64,000 nt of DNA from Endocalyx cinctus (Eukaryota; Ascomycota; Sordariomycetes; Amphisphaeriales; Apiosporaceae), in contig BCKC01000002.1 in NCBI GenBank assembly GCA_001600455.1, positions 4,416,171 through 4,480,170 on the forward strand. Reading direction: 5' to 3'. The translations under genes and the position numbers were made by a program. The notes below the pieces were generated by a model, which was not told the origin of the DNA, did no database searches, and was given only the letters and a program-made list of their open reading frames with translations. Shown piece by piece: positions 21,025-33,100 of the stretch (its first letter is position 1; every line of letters starts with the position of its first letter).

Positions 21025-22141
21025 TTTCTTTTTTTTTTTTTCTTTCTTTTTAATTATGATGGGATAAGTTATATGGAATGGATTAAAGTGATTTTTTATT
21101 TGCTTTGGGTTGGATGCGTTTGCTCAGGGTGGTCTAATAAAACGAAAATGGTCTGTCTCTTTTGGGTGGTTTATGGACACAACATCGAAACTTAAATCTA
21201 CGGTCATCTTTATTGAGTTTAATGCTTTATTATATAAGCGTAAACTGAGACAAAGAAAACTTGTTGCTCTTCAGGTCGGTTTGTCAATTTCTAAGCATGT
21301 CGTGATTTACATAGAATTACATGAGTTACCTCCGAGAAACACCGAGCTGTAAACCGAGCAAACGGGAATATTGAGGTTATATGATATGTCAATTCCACTC
21401 AGTCGGATTTATGCACGTCAGCATATCTCCAACTTGAGGGCAGAGTTTTCGGGTTTATCCGCCCCTCCCGTCTTTCTATCTCCTGTTACTCAAACTGTCG
21501 TACCTACCGGATTTCTTTGCCTATTCTCCCTCCGAATCAAAGGGGGCCTGAATGACGTGATTCGTATAACAACGTAAGAGGCGTTTTATTGTCTTACCAT
21601 CTTTCGGGAATAAGAAGATTGAGACTTCATTCTAATCCCGATCAATCTGCTTATTAATTAATTAGAAGTAATTCGGATTTAGGTATTTCCTATTCCATTG
21701 TCTCTCTGTCTGTGGAGATGTGGCTCCCCCCTTACTTGGAACATCTTACGAGTCCTATCTACTGGATAAAATAAGAAGCTTTCTTTTTTAAAGGATTATA
21801 TGCATATACTAAATCAGGTAACAAGAATGTCAAAAAGTAACATAAACTTAATTCAGTTACATCTCATTACAAATAAAGCAGTAGGTAATACGTACGAAAA
21901 CTCTGTTGGTGATGAATTCGGCCACTTAACGTAATGCTCGCCGACGCTGTTGGTTCCAACTCGTTTGGAGAAATGTATTCTGAGTTTTCAATAATTATTT
22001 AGTCGTATGCACCCCCGAATGAATTAAACCGTGTGATGCCGTAGACTTCTATCCGTCTGGTAAATAACTTAGTTATGTGACATCCTATCTCTGGATTCTG
22101 TTTTGTTTTCCTTTTTTTTTTTTTTTTTTGCTATAATTCTT
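21025..22141. other. Intergenic, no gene supported
   Basis: AT-rich DNA with the epimerase-like promoter at its left end (poly-T just upstream of 21024) and the 3' end of the Myb gene at its right (T17 near 22113-22129). Open frames at 21110-21352 and 21371-21577 have no recognisable domain. Confidence 0.4.
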
Positions 22142-23880
22142 TCATTCGCTCCAAAATTTTACCTGCGCTTTCGAACTCATAAGTATTCTCATTACATCCA
22201 CCAGCGTGTCTTGCTGAGCGCCATCTATGACCATTGTCATCCGGGGTGTCCCCGAACTGTTACTTGACGGACCTGCGTCCACTTCCTTCTCGCCCGTATG
22301 GTGAGTAAGGGCAAAATCGTCGCTACCCTGGGCATCTGACATCTTACGTAAATCTTGAGAGTCTGGAAGATTGTCAAGACCCAGGAAATTACGTGTATTT
22401 CTTTCGGAGTAATAAAAATCAGGCACTATGCTTTGCGGCTCGGTGAAAGCCATATCGACATCTTCTAATTGAGAACTGGGGGCTGTGCTTCCTGCGCCAG
22501 ACCAAGAAATGTTCGAAAACGGGTCGCTTACACCCCATGTTGCATGCGTTCTTTCGGATGATGCCGGAGAGTGCGAAAGCATTTCGGTCCCGTTAGGTTC
22601 TTCTCCATGAGCGAGCAAAAAGTTCAAATCATCCAGATCTCGTCTCCTGCCAACTGATGACTCGTCCGCGGACTGACTAGACGAGCAAGCTATGGTATCT
22701 GCCCGTGACGATGATGTGGAGTTAAACCTAACCTCCGATGCTTGCTCCGGACTTGGGCAGCACGTGGTGGCTTCGGAGGAAACTTTAGTCCCGCGTCGCA
22801 TTAGATTCGTGTACCTGAATGTGACAAAAGTTAAGATGCGTTGCACACCGTTATTCGTACGAGGTGCCACTTTCCCGGTATAGTGGAGATGTCTAGGACT
22901 TACTGGTTCTTGATACTGTTTGTTGATCTATTCGGAAAGTGACTCGCTTGTATCTCCTTCCAACTTCCACCATGCATCGGGAATGCACGTAGTAGTAGCT
23001 GGTTCTTCAACAGATGCATGTATGTCTTAGTCTCAACTGCAATACTCTATGTTTTTGAAAAGCAAAAAAAGAGGAACTGATCGTTGTTTCTGTACCTACC
23101 TCGTGTTCCTGCCACGGATGTCGATCTAATTCGGGGTTGAGTGAGTGGTGCCACCGTTTGGAGCATTCTTCAAATTTCCCGGGGTATTAACAGCGTTAGT
23201 TATACCGATCTGTGCCACTTCGGTTATCAAGATAGACTTACGATCTGCAGATCGCATGGCCATGGCATCTGCTACTGTAACCCACGATAAACCATGCTCC
23301 TTGACGAGATGTACGAGCTGCGCGTCTTCTTCCTTTGACCAAGGTCCCTGTTATTGATTAGCCGTTAGCTGCGGAAAAGAAATTATGATTATAGATGTTG
23401 GATAATGTTTACTTTTTTAACATTTCCCTCCATATCGTTCAGATATCTCTTCCTATGGTTAATCCAGTCAGTACATGCATTATGCATTCGGAGTCGTTGA
23501 AAATGTCAGCTCAGTCTATTGCCCATCGTCCATCAATATGGTGACGGAAACCTCCGTCCATATAGAAGTTACAGTCTAAAAGACAAGCTGAATTTGTTTG
23601 CAAGAAATAACAGAGGAAATTCACTAACCGACAGTCCTTATTAGTGCGACCAGGTAGCTTTTTAGCTATCTCGCTCCAATTTATACTACTACCTTTACCA
23701 GTTGGGTCTACATTGAAAGTTATCATTAGTAGAAGCCCGTATTGAGTTATATAAAGGTAGAATCACGTGAATATACGGACATGTGGAAAACTTACTTGCT
23801 GATTCAACATGATAACCCTCAATCAAGATGACGTCCTCCTCCGGTGTCCACCGGCGTTTGTTGAAAGTGCCAGATTGCAT
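22142..23880 (-). CDS. Three-repeat Myb-type transcription factor
   Basis: Seven exons agree in phase: 23880-23796, 23707-23629, 23452-23413, 23347-23242, 23167-23100, 23004-22904 and 22814-22142, giving 383 aa. The N-terminal half holds three Myb helix-turn-helix repeats. Repeat 1 starts KRRWTPEEDVILIEGY and ends GRTNKDCRKRY. Repeat 2 starts GPWSKEEDAQLVHLV and ends QCSKRWHHSLNPELDR. Repeat 3 starts HPWQEHE and ends NRSTNSIKNQ. The C-terminal half is Ser/Asp-rich and probably an activation region. R1R2R3-like Myb proteins bind DNA in the nucleus. Its place between the tailoring genes and the FAD monooxygenase/PKS makes a pathway-specific regulator likely. It shares a divergent gap with the secreted protein at 24693. 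Confidence 0.88.
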
Positions 23881-24692
23881 TTTTATCGTAGTTCTATTTG
23901 GTGAACTTCATGAAAGAAGGTTTTTGATCGTGAGAAAGAGGTCAATAATTCGAAGATGTTCATCCTAGTTCTGAAACATACGCGTACTTGTTATGAAAGG
24001 CTTTATTCTGACCATAGCAAGATACTCGTGCCCATTGCGGAATTGGGAAAATAATCTTTCGACTATGAAATGGTACTGGGTACATCTAAGAGCAAAGATA
24101 AATTTACTTGGATTGGTTATTAAATGCAATCACCGTTATGCGATCAAGTGCTGACGCTGCCGAGGAACAGCTTACACTAAAATATGCTACTAATCAAGCA
24201 CATTTCCTATGCTAATTCTCATTGATAACGAACCATAGCCCCCCTTACTTCCTCTTTCGACCTATTACGCCTAATAAATCCCAAATGATACAAAGAGGTC
24301 AGCTTACAGGCCGTACAATGATAACGCCTCCTGATTCCTTCGCGTGAAAAATCGCATTTCCACCTTGCTAGAGTCAAATATAACGCCTCTAAAGTGTGAC
24401 GGACAGCCAACAAATCCTTGCGGCGGCCGATACGTGATCAGTCATCAGGGTTGATGTGTAAGAAATGAAAATAGGACTTTTCAGCTCAAGAGCTCAAGAA
24501 AAGGAAGCAGAGTTTTCTTTTTTTGGAATTAAGACAAAACGGAGATAGAAATAATTCATTATATAAATCTAGCTGCGCCCTATTTCTGTTGGATAAAGAT
24601 CACTCATTACTCACGATTCTATAATTTCGTTTTTTCAACTTGTATAATTGACCTTTAATTATTTGACATCTTTCTCTATATCTCACGATAAA
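23881..24692. promoter_or_regulatory. Divergent promoter of Myb gene and secreted-protein gene
   Basis: 812 bp between divergent starts. A TATATAAAT box at about 24559-24567 lies 130 bp before the ATG at 24693 and suits the plus-strand gene. The minus-strand open frame 24219-24413 has no known domain. Confidence 0.45.
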
Positions 24693-25705
24693 ATGTATTA
24701 TTCTAAACTAGCTGCGTTCTCACTGGTGCTTGGCACTTCGTATGCCCTCTCGATCGACAGTTCTACATTACCTCCATGTGATGCAACTTATCGGCCGTGC
24801 AGGTGTCCTGCAGGAAGCACGTTCAAGAACTTCACGTCGTTTGGCGTTATCGGCGCACCCGCTATAGACGTGCAGAATATAATGGGCAAATGTAAGTCTG
24901 GAACCAGCATGGTTGAGTAACGTGGTACAGTTGCTTTATGATGCATGCTTACTCCGACCCCCGTTATACAGTCTTAGATATTGAGTACCAAGGGGGCCTT
25001 GCCCCAGTCGCAACCACTGGCAAAGAGTTCGTTCCAGGAGCAACACGCACATTTAACTTTAGTGGGCCTGCTGGATACTACGAAATTACCGAAGATGTAA
25101 GCACTGTACTATATCTAAAAATTAGCTCAGTGGAGCCGTTGTAAGAAATGCTGCCTATAAGCCGTGCTTACGCAGTGTGGAAGAGAGAGGAAAGGGGGGG
25201 TACGTGTGTGGCAATCACTAATGCACAATTCTGCAGTTGGTGAAGTACGAAACCAAACCCGACGGTTCGTTTATTCAAGTCAACCAACAGTCGCCAAGTA
25301 AGCTTGAATAAACTCTAATTTATTAATCCTCATTTGTTGTAAATAAACGACATAAAAAGGGCTGACAAGAATCCTTCGCTAGATCCACCGGTTGTCCAAA
25401 TTCCGGGAGCAGGAGCGTACATGGGGGAATGGAGTGATATCATTGGGCAGCAAACGCTCATTGCTAATGAAACTGCCGTAGCCTGGAGAAACTGGCGGTG
25501 TGAGACTGGGGAAACTTTCCGTCAGTATTCTCTGAGGATCCCGGTCGTTATTAATGACATCTGCTAATTTTAATTTCTATCAGCCGCTGCCGCATCACAC
25601 GAAGGTGGCATTCAAAACGCGTCGGCTATCTTATCTGCAGCTGGGAAGAACACTGGTATAGATATTCCAGTTTTCACTATCAACTACGAGACTCGTCAGG
25701 ATTAA
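24693..25705 (+). CDS. Secreted protein of unknown function (possible SRPBCC/cyclase-like fold)
   Basis: Five exons agree in phase: 24693-24891, 24972-25096, 25237-25297, 25383-25520 and 25584-25705, giving 214 aa. A signal peptide ([18 protein letters not shown]) is followed by a short Cys cluster ([15 protein letters not shown]). Then come alternating strand-like segments ([47 protein letters not shown]) and an Ala-rich helix ([16 protein letters not shown]). This alternation and the closing helix recall START/SRPBCC proteins, a superfamily that includes polyketide cyclases, but that is only a pattern impression. No catalytic residue can be named. It lies between the Myb regulator and the FAD monooxygenase, so it may be a cluster member. 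Confidence 0.75.
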
Positions 25706-26369
25706 ATGCGGCTCTTCGTTTCTTCACGGGAATCGGCAGTCGACAAGTTAAATTAGGTAGCTTTCCGATATTAAAGGTATCATAGAGGGGGGATCGACTA
25801 CACTGGTGTTTCTTGGGGATTTATTATTTACTTTTTCCTTTTCCTTTTTTTCTTGATTCAACATCAACATTAAACAATATTTCATGTAATAGTAGTGGTG
25901 TTAAGTTAGATCATAGATGGTATAGACGTCATATTAACCACTCTTGATCGAAATTATCGCCTCTTTCACATACTGTTGCAGGTTTATGCGATCTGGAATC
26001 AATGTCGTGCGTCAATTTCCTGCTAACTGTTGTATATTATGGGCATAATTCAACTAATATTCGGATACAAACACGTCGTGTTTTCTGTAGTTATTCGACG
26101 TACGTTATTAATCGCCAGCATCGCACGAGTCATTGTCAACTCACTAGGTATCCTTGTATCGTAATCGGAAACCGAACGACTTATGGCCCTACCAAGGACC
26201 AGAGTATTACGAATAAACCAAGCTTTTGCTTACTTTGAACCTTTAAAACCGTGATAAGCGACCGCAATTATTCTTCGTTCAACTCTTGAACTTTTTTCAG
26301 CCTTCTAGCAGGGTAAAATTATCAATCCAATCAAGATAGAGCACCTCCTCATTTAAAAATACAACAAAA
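25706..26369. promoter_or_regulatory. Promoter region of the FAD monooxygenase
   Basis: T-rich (25835-25855) and AT-rich. The leader before 26370 is A-rich (ATACAACAAAA). The open frame 26002-26238 has no family features. Confidence 0.4.
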
Positions 26370-28915
26370 ATGGCTCAATCAACACCGGATCAGACCTGGG
26401 AACGCGGGTTCGCCGCCATGACTAATGCCAGGGTAGAGGGATGGGCCGATCCGCGGCGCTACCACTCGGAAAACGGAACCCGGGCTAACTTTGAATCCGA
26501 GCCGGGAATAGAAGTACCCACCACCAAATTCCAGAATTGTGTAACCGGTAAGCAGGTTACGCTCCGCTATTGGCCGGGCCTATACGGCGGGACGGAAACG
26601 CTCAGTGAAACACCAGAATGGTGGGATCCCGTGGATAAAGTGGATGTGCTGATCTGTGGGGGTACGTTTTTGATCCAATGATTCAGCTCATTCCCTCAAT
26701 AACATCTCATGCAACCCTGCTGACATTACATTAGCGGGTCCTTTTGGATTAGAGGTGGCGATGAATCTGGCTCGTCAGGGTATTAGTTTTCGTATCCTGG
26801 GTAAGCGTCTAACCCCCACCCTAGCCTTACTAAGAACCAAGCTAAGTAAGGGTATGACTAGACAAATCTGAGACTCCGTGCCTGGTCGGAAGAGCAGACG
26901 GCCTGCAGCCTAGAGCAATAGAGTACCTTTCCTCCTGGGGCATTGGTCCTGAGGCATCCGAGGAAGGTCCTATCCTAAACTCGACGGTCTTCTTCCGGAA
27001 TGGCGTAAAACTCTTTCATGGTGCTAGCACCCAGGGCGACTCACGTTACAAAGGAGTACATATCATTACGCAGGGACAGCTGGAGAACATCTACATTCGC
27101 GATCTACTGCGCCATGATGTTCTAGTAGAAAGATCTAAGACTGTGACCAGTTTCGAACGCCTAGATGTCCATTCCAATTCTCATCCTATCACGGCCACCT
27201 TGACAGACTTAAAGAATGGTTCTACCAAGAAGGTCCATGCCAAATACCTCGTTGGCGCGGATGGAGCTTCGAGTGCAATCCGCGAACAACTTAATATTCC
27301 CTTCGATGGATTAGCTACACATGCCTTCTGGGCCATCATGGACTGCAAGTTTGAAACAGATTATCCGTACATTCTAGGATTCAAGTATGTCATTAAGCTT
27401 TTTGTACCTTTCATCTGTATCTAACATGAGAGAAAACAGCATATTAGTCCACCCTGAATTTGGCGGATGCATCATAATTCCAAGAGAACAAGGATATACA
27501 AGGTGAGTTGTTAAGCAACTTAATATTTTGGCATTAAAGCTCTGCGTCACACCTTACCTCATGGAGACTGACAATCCGATAAAGGTTCTACTGTCAAATT
27601 ACGGGAGAAACGGCAGAACGCATTATCAGTGCACGAAAAGAACAGAGGAATGGCTCCACATCCAAGGTTGGGGAGACCCAAATTCACGACCACGGAATTA
27701 CTCCCAATGAAGCCTTGGACCACCTCAAGAAAATCATGGCTCCTTGGAAAATAGAATACGCCTCCCCTTTAAGCTGGTTTGCTGTTTGGAGAGGTGAGTG
27801 AGTCCTACCGAAACCGAGTACGATGATTTCTGACCTCCATATCTGAATTTAGTTAATGAGCGTGTTGCTCGCTACTTCTCTAGCCCCGATCAGCGCGTAC
27901 ATATCGGTGGAGACGCCGCGTAAGTATCCGAACTGTTTTGTTATGGTTATTACCATTGCACCTCCTGCTAACTGATTCTTCTAGTCACGTTCATAGCGTT
28001 CTAGGAGCGTTCGGCTTGAATTCCTCTATCTACGACGCAGCAAATCTCAGCTGGAAACTCGCTCTCAGCATTAAGGGAGTAGCAAAGCCCGATGTTTTAC
28101 TGCCAACTTATGATTCGGAGAGAAGACTGTTTGCAAACCGCGTCATACGCGTTTCAGGCGCGTATCTGCGCTTTATCTGTAATCTGAACCTTCCGCTCGC
28201 GCAGCTACGAGGTCTCGGAGATAACCTGGAAGAACATGACGAGGAACTTCCAAAACTCGATGGCACGACTGAATCCGATCTGCAATTTCTCAGGACCTTC
28301 TTCGGTCGTAATGCTATGTTTCTCATAGGCTGCGATGGGCCCATTGCTTACTCTGCTATTTGCCCTGAGTCACCCTCGACAGTCCCTCCATCTTCCAGCA
28401 CTGTTAAGACAGTTATTCCTACCACATTAATGCCAACTTCTGTGATGAATGGAGTTCGAGCACCAAATCCTCGCGTTGGTCTAGGAAAGAGTCAGACCGG
28501 CTATCTATACGATCGTATGGAAGGCGTGGGCCGCTTCCATCTTCTAATTTTTGGATCTGACCTCAAAGGTTCAGTACGCGAGAGGATATCCAGCTTTGCA
28601 AAGTCCGCTATGCGATCTGGTGGACTGTGGCAGCAGTATGGTGCTAGCCAGCTTTTCAACATTTTGCTGGTTCTCAAAGCACGACCAAATGAGACCGAAA
28701 AGCTCCTTTTTGGGGAAGATATGGAGAACCTCGCGAATGAGTGTACTATAATCTACGATGACCGTGCGCCAGATGCGGATGCGCACTACTGGTACGGAAT
28801 CAACCACGCACGTGGGGCCGTCATCGTTGTGCGTCCGGATCTTATTGTTGGTACGAGCGTGTGGCCGGAAGACACTGAGGCTCTTGGAAACTACTTTACA
28901 TCTTTCCTCGTGTAG
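26370..28915 (+). CDS. FAD-dependent aromatic hydroxylase, phenol 2-monooxygenase type
   Basis: Seven exons agree in phase: 26370-26661, 26735-26800, 26862-27384, 27440-27502, 27585-27793, 27853-27919 and 27985-28915, giving 716 aa. FAD binding is shown by VLICGAGPFGLEVAMNLA (GxGxxG), the YLVGADGASSAIR motif (the DG region) and GGDAAHVHSVLGAFGLN (the GD motif that contacts the flavin ribityl chain). The long C-terminal third ends in a thioredoxin-like dimerisation domain (VVRPDLIVGTSVW), typical of phenol hydroxylases. Members ortho-hydroxylate phenolic rings using NADPH and O2. Together with the NR-PKS 1.2 kb downstream it should hydroxylate, possibly dearomatise, the methylated resorcylic product. 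A residue-rich N-terminal extension (about 90 aa) precedes the Rossmann fold. Confidence 0.93.
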
Positions 28916-30126
28916 ACAGACCGTATTAGGTTGTAGCAAGCGTTTATAACCAGAGTATTATTATTAGGAGAACGCAGCCTGCATTTATGCCGCTTATAGA
29001 GGTTGCACAGCGAATTACCTCTATGTCTCTCTTTAATCTACTAGATCAACTACTTGATAGTAATATCATGATAAAATGACATGACGACACATATCGTAAG
29101 ATTGTAAGCAGCCATATGTTTCAGAGAAAAGTACAGGATTTAATGAATTAGTTCTGTATCCAGATTCTGATTAATTAATATGATTTAAAAATCTTACTCA
29201 GAGACGATGCAAGAATAATACGATTTTAAATTATCACACCCTTACTATGTCTCTGGTCTCATACCCCTGGATATAACTAAGTTCTTAGCGAGTTATACAC
29301 ATCAACGAATAAACCCAGTCTATAGACAGAAGTAAATCACTAGTTGGTCATATAAGGATCCAAATGTGGATATTCTGAGACACAGAAGTCCCTATGGTAT
29401 TAGTAAACCTGATAGTGTGGTAGATTTCCTTATCCCATGAACAATGGCTTATGATAAAACGATTGACCAGACGGGTTCGTATCACTAATAATATGATCCG
29501 GTCTGTGTGATCTAAGTATAATGGTAGTTACTAGATAAGTGACATAACATCAAGTCTACTAACTGTACCTCAAATAAACTAGATTGACCTTGATTGCCAC
29601 CAAATAATTTCCTGACACTGCGATAACGGATTCACATCAAGATGGGATCTCCGTACTTCCTATCCACTGTTTGACCGAAATCTTGACGTCACAAAGATAC
29701 TCGGCTTCATAATCCAATTTAATATATGTCATGAAGATATCTTACGTAGATGAAAACCACTGCAATGCTCGTGTTATATCACCAAACGAGTTTTCAAATG
29801 AGCTGTAATAAGATACTTCTTGTCATATTGCGTAGATAAACGTAACTGCCTGAGAACGGAGTATAAGCATGGCTTAAATCCGGACCAGAGTAGTAAGACG
29901 CAACTACCGTGCAAGGCAATACTCAACAAGGAAATATAATCCATAATACTATATAGCATCCATCAACAATTTTATGGTGACAGTATAGATTTAAGATAGT
30001 GTACTACATCGAAATTTACCGACTCTTTATTTTCAACACTTGGTACTCAAAATAAGTCTCTTTCTCAACTAAGACATCAAAATTGCTTTTGTTTTCATTG
30101 GTACGTGCTTTACAGTCCACGAAACC
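28916..30126. promoter_or_regulatory. Promoter region of the NR-PKS; AT-rich, no gene seen
   Basis: 1.2 kb of AT-rich DNA without a credible gene. It should contain the PKS promoter; the last 90 bp are T/C-rich. No clear TATA or operator was found. Confidence 0.45.
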
Positions 30127-33100
30127 ATGTCTGTGCCATCACTCGTAGCCTTTGGGCCGCAAGCCACTTCACTAGGCGCCGTCACTCTCGGCCAAGTCCG
30201 ATCTCTGTTGCAAGCCAATTCTCAATTGGAAACATTTGTGAAAGCGATACAAGACCTTCCAAAATCGTGGACGGACTTAGTAGCCGCAGATCTCCGTCTT
30301 TCTAAGGTTGACGCCGAACCGGCCTTACGGCGAATCTCCCGGTTTTTCTCCGACGCAGTTGATGATGACGACTTGTCAGACCTGGTACCAATGCCAAACA
30401 TACTCCTCACACCCATCACAGTTATCGTACATGTAACGGAGTATTTTTCCTACCTTGACAAGAACCAATACACCCATAAGCAGATAGTCAGTCAAGCCAT
30501 AGAAGGTGGTGGCTTTCAGGGATTCTGCACCGGCCTCTTTGCGGCAATTTCCCTGTCTCTGTCACAAGATGCTAAGGATGCCATGGAAATGGCGGCTACA
30601 GCATTGAGGCTGGCACTTGCTGTAGGAGCCTATGTTGATCTTGACAGTAGCTCTATGACTCCTTCGGATGACGCTGTGTCCCTTGTTGTTCGATGGAAAG
30701 CATCGCAAGAAGCCAGTAAAATCCAGGAAGTATTGGATGAGATGAATAACGTAAGTACAAATACCAATACTTGATATTACTTTTACCTATTCAAGACAAG
30801 GAAGAGAGGTGATGCTTATAAATCTACAGAATTCTCAGATATACACCTCTGTAGTTTCGGACAAGTCCACGGTCACAGTGACTACAACTCACAAGCTGGA
30901 AAGTACAGTATCCCAGAAGCTTACCGATGCCGGAGCTTCGGTACACAAGGTACCATTATGCGGTCGTTTTCACACTAAACACCACGAGGATACTTATAAA
31001 AAGCTCTCGTCATGGTGTGATTCGCAACCACTATTCAAATTTCCTTCTGACGGAAAGTCTCTATGCGATGTGAAGGCAGGAACATCGCACGCAATTGACT
31101 CAAAAGCTCCCCTACACCATACGCTCTTGAAGTCGATGCTATTAGAAAGATCAGAGTGGTACAAAATTATCAGCACGTCAATTGAATCCTCTAAAGGAGC
31201 TGCGTCAACAAAGGTAACAAGTATACTCTCCATAGGAACTGAGACTTGCATCCCTCGTTCTGCTTTGAGCATACAGAATGTCGAAGTAATTCACCCGGTC
31301 TCCTGGGACCGGTCAGCAGGCTCCGATTCTACCAACCCCTATCCTCCGGATGCGGTAGCCATTGTAGGAATGGCAGGTCGATTCCCCGGCGCCGACAATC
31401 TAGAGGAGTTCTGGAAGCTTCTCCTAAGTGGCACTTCCATGCTTGGAGAACTACCATCTGATAGATTTGAAACGACGGGACTCCGCCGTTCGCCGAAAAA
31501 GGACATCCGTTTTCTCGGCAACTTTCTGCAGGATGGATTTCGGTTTGACCATAAATTTTTCAACCGGTCCTCCCGCGAATCCAGCTCGATGGACCCGCAG
31601 CATAAACTCGCGCTGCAGGTCGCCTATGAAGCCCTGGAGTCGGCTGGATATTTCAATCGTGCGGACCGACCCGCTGACGTCGGCTGCTACGTGGGTGTTG
31701 CCGCCTCGGATTACGAGGATAACGTCGGCTCCCATGCACCCACGGCATTCTCGGTAACGGGTGCCGTACGCGCGTTTACTAGCGGGAAGATCAGTCATTT
31801 CTTCGGCTTTAGCGGCCCCTCGATGGTCTTCGACACTGCTTGCTCATCCTCGGCCGTGGCTATTCACACCGCTTGCCAAGCGATCGCGTCAGGCGACTGT
31901 TCGATGGCGGTAGCCGGTGGTGTCAATGTCATCACCAGCCCAACATTGCACCAAAACCTGGCAGCGGCCAATTTCCTCAGCCCAACAGGCGCTTCCAAGT
32001 CTTTTGACTCAAAGGCTGACGGATATTGCCGTGGGGAGGGGTCCGGGCTCCTTGTTCTCAAGAAACTCACGGCTGCCATGGCCGACGGAGATTCTATCTT
32101 CGGTGTTATTGCAGGCTCGGCGGTGAATCAGAACGCCAACACTGCCGCCATCACGGTACCGGTATCAGAGTCTCAAACGACTCTTTACCGGAAGGTTCTT
32201 CGTCGCAGTGGTTTCAATGCCTCCCAAGTATCGTTTGTCGAGGCTCACGGGACGGGAACTCCTAAAGGCGACCCAATAGAAACTACAAGCATCAGGGAAG
32301 TATTCGGCAACCAGGCTTCGCGAAAGCTTCACTTCGGATCTGTCAAGGGGAATATTGGCCATCTCGAAGGTGCCTCGGGAGTCGCGGGTATCATCAAAAT
32401 TCTTCTTATGATGCAGAATCGTACGATAGTGCCCCAGGCAAGCTTCGAGTCTCTGAACCCGAATATTCCTCCCTTGGGTCCATCTAATATGGTCATCCCT
32501 CTCAGTCCTCAGCCGTGGGAGACTGAATTTTTGGTTGCCTGTGTCAACAATTACGGAGCAGCTGGTAGCAACGCTGCATTGCTGATTTGTCAACCGCCCA
32601 CCACTCATCCTGAAACCAAATCCACGAAGGAAAAGATAATCATACGTACCTACCCGATAACAGTGAGAGCTAAATCTAATGCAAGTCTAAAAGATAACTG
32701 CAGAGCATTAGCCGCGTTTCTTGATAGTCAAAAGAATAGTGACCCTGACAGGTTGCTTGCCGATGTGGCGTACTGGCTGGGCCACCGTCACAATCCTGAT
32801 TTGCCATTCTTATGGCAGAGAAAGGTGAGCTCGGTCGCGGAGCTTCAGCAAGAGTTGAAAGCCTACGCCCATTCCCACGAGGCGAAAGCGCAGTCCCAGC
32901 TTCAAGAAATTCAACCTCGACCTGTGGTACTGGTCTTTTCAGGGCAGACGGGAAACACGGTCAACTTTTCTCAGAAAGCATATGAGAGCTCAACTCTCCT
33001 TAGATCGCACGTAGACCGCTGCGATAAGGTCATTCGGTCTTTTGGCCATAGCAGCATATTACCTGCTCTATTTAGCCAGCAGCCGATTCAAAGCATTGTG

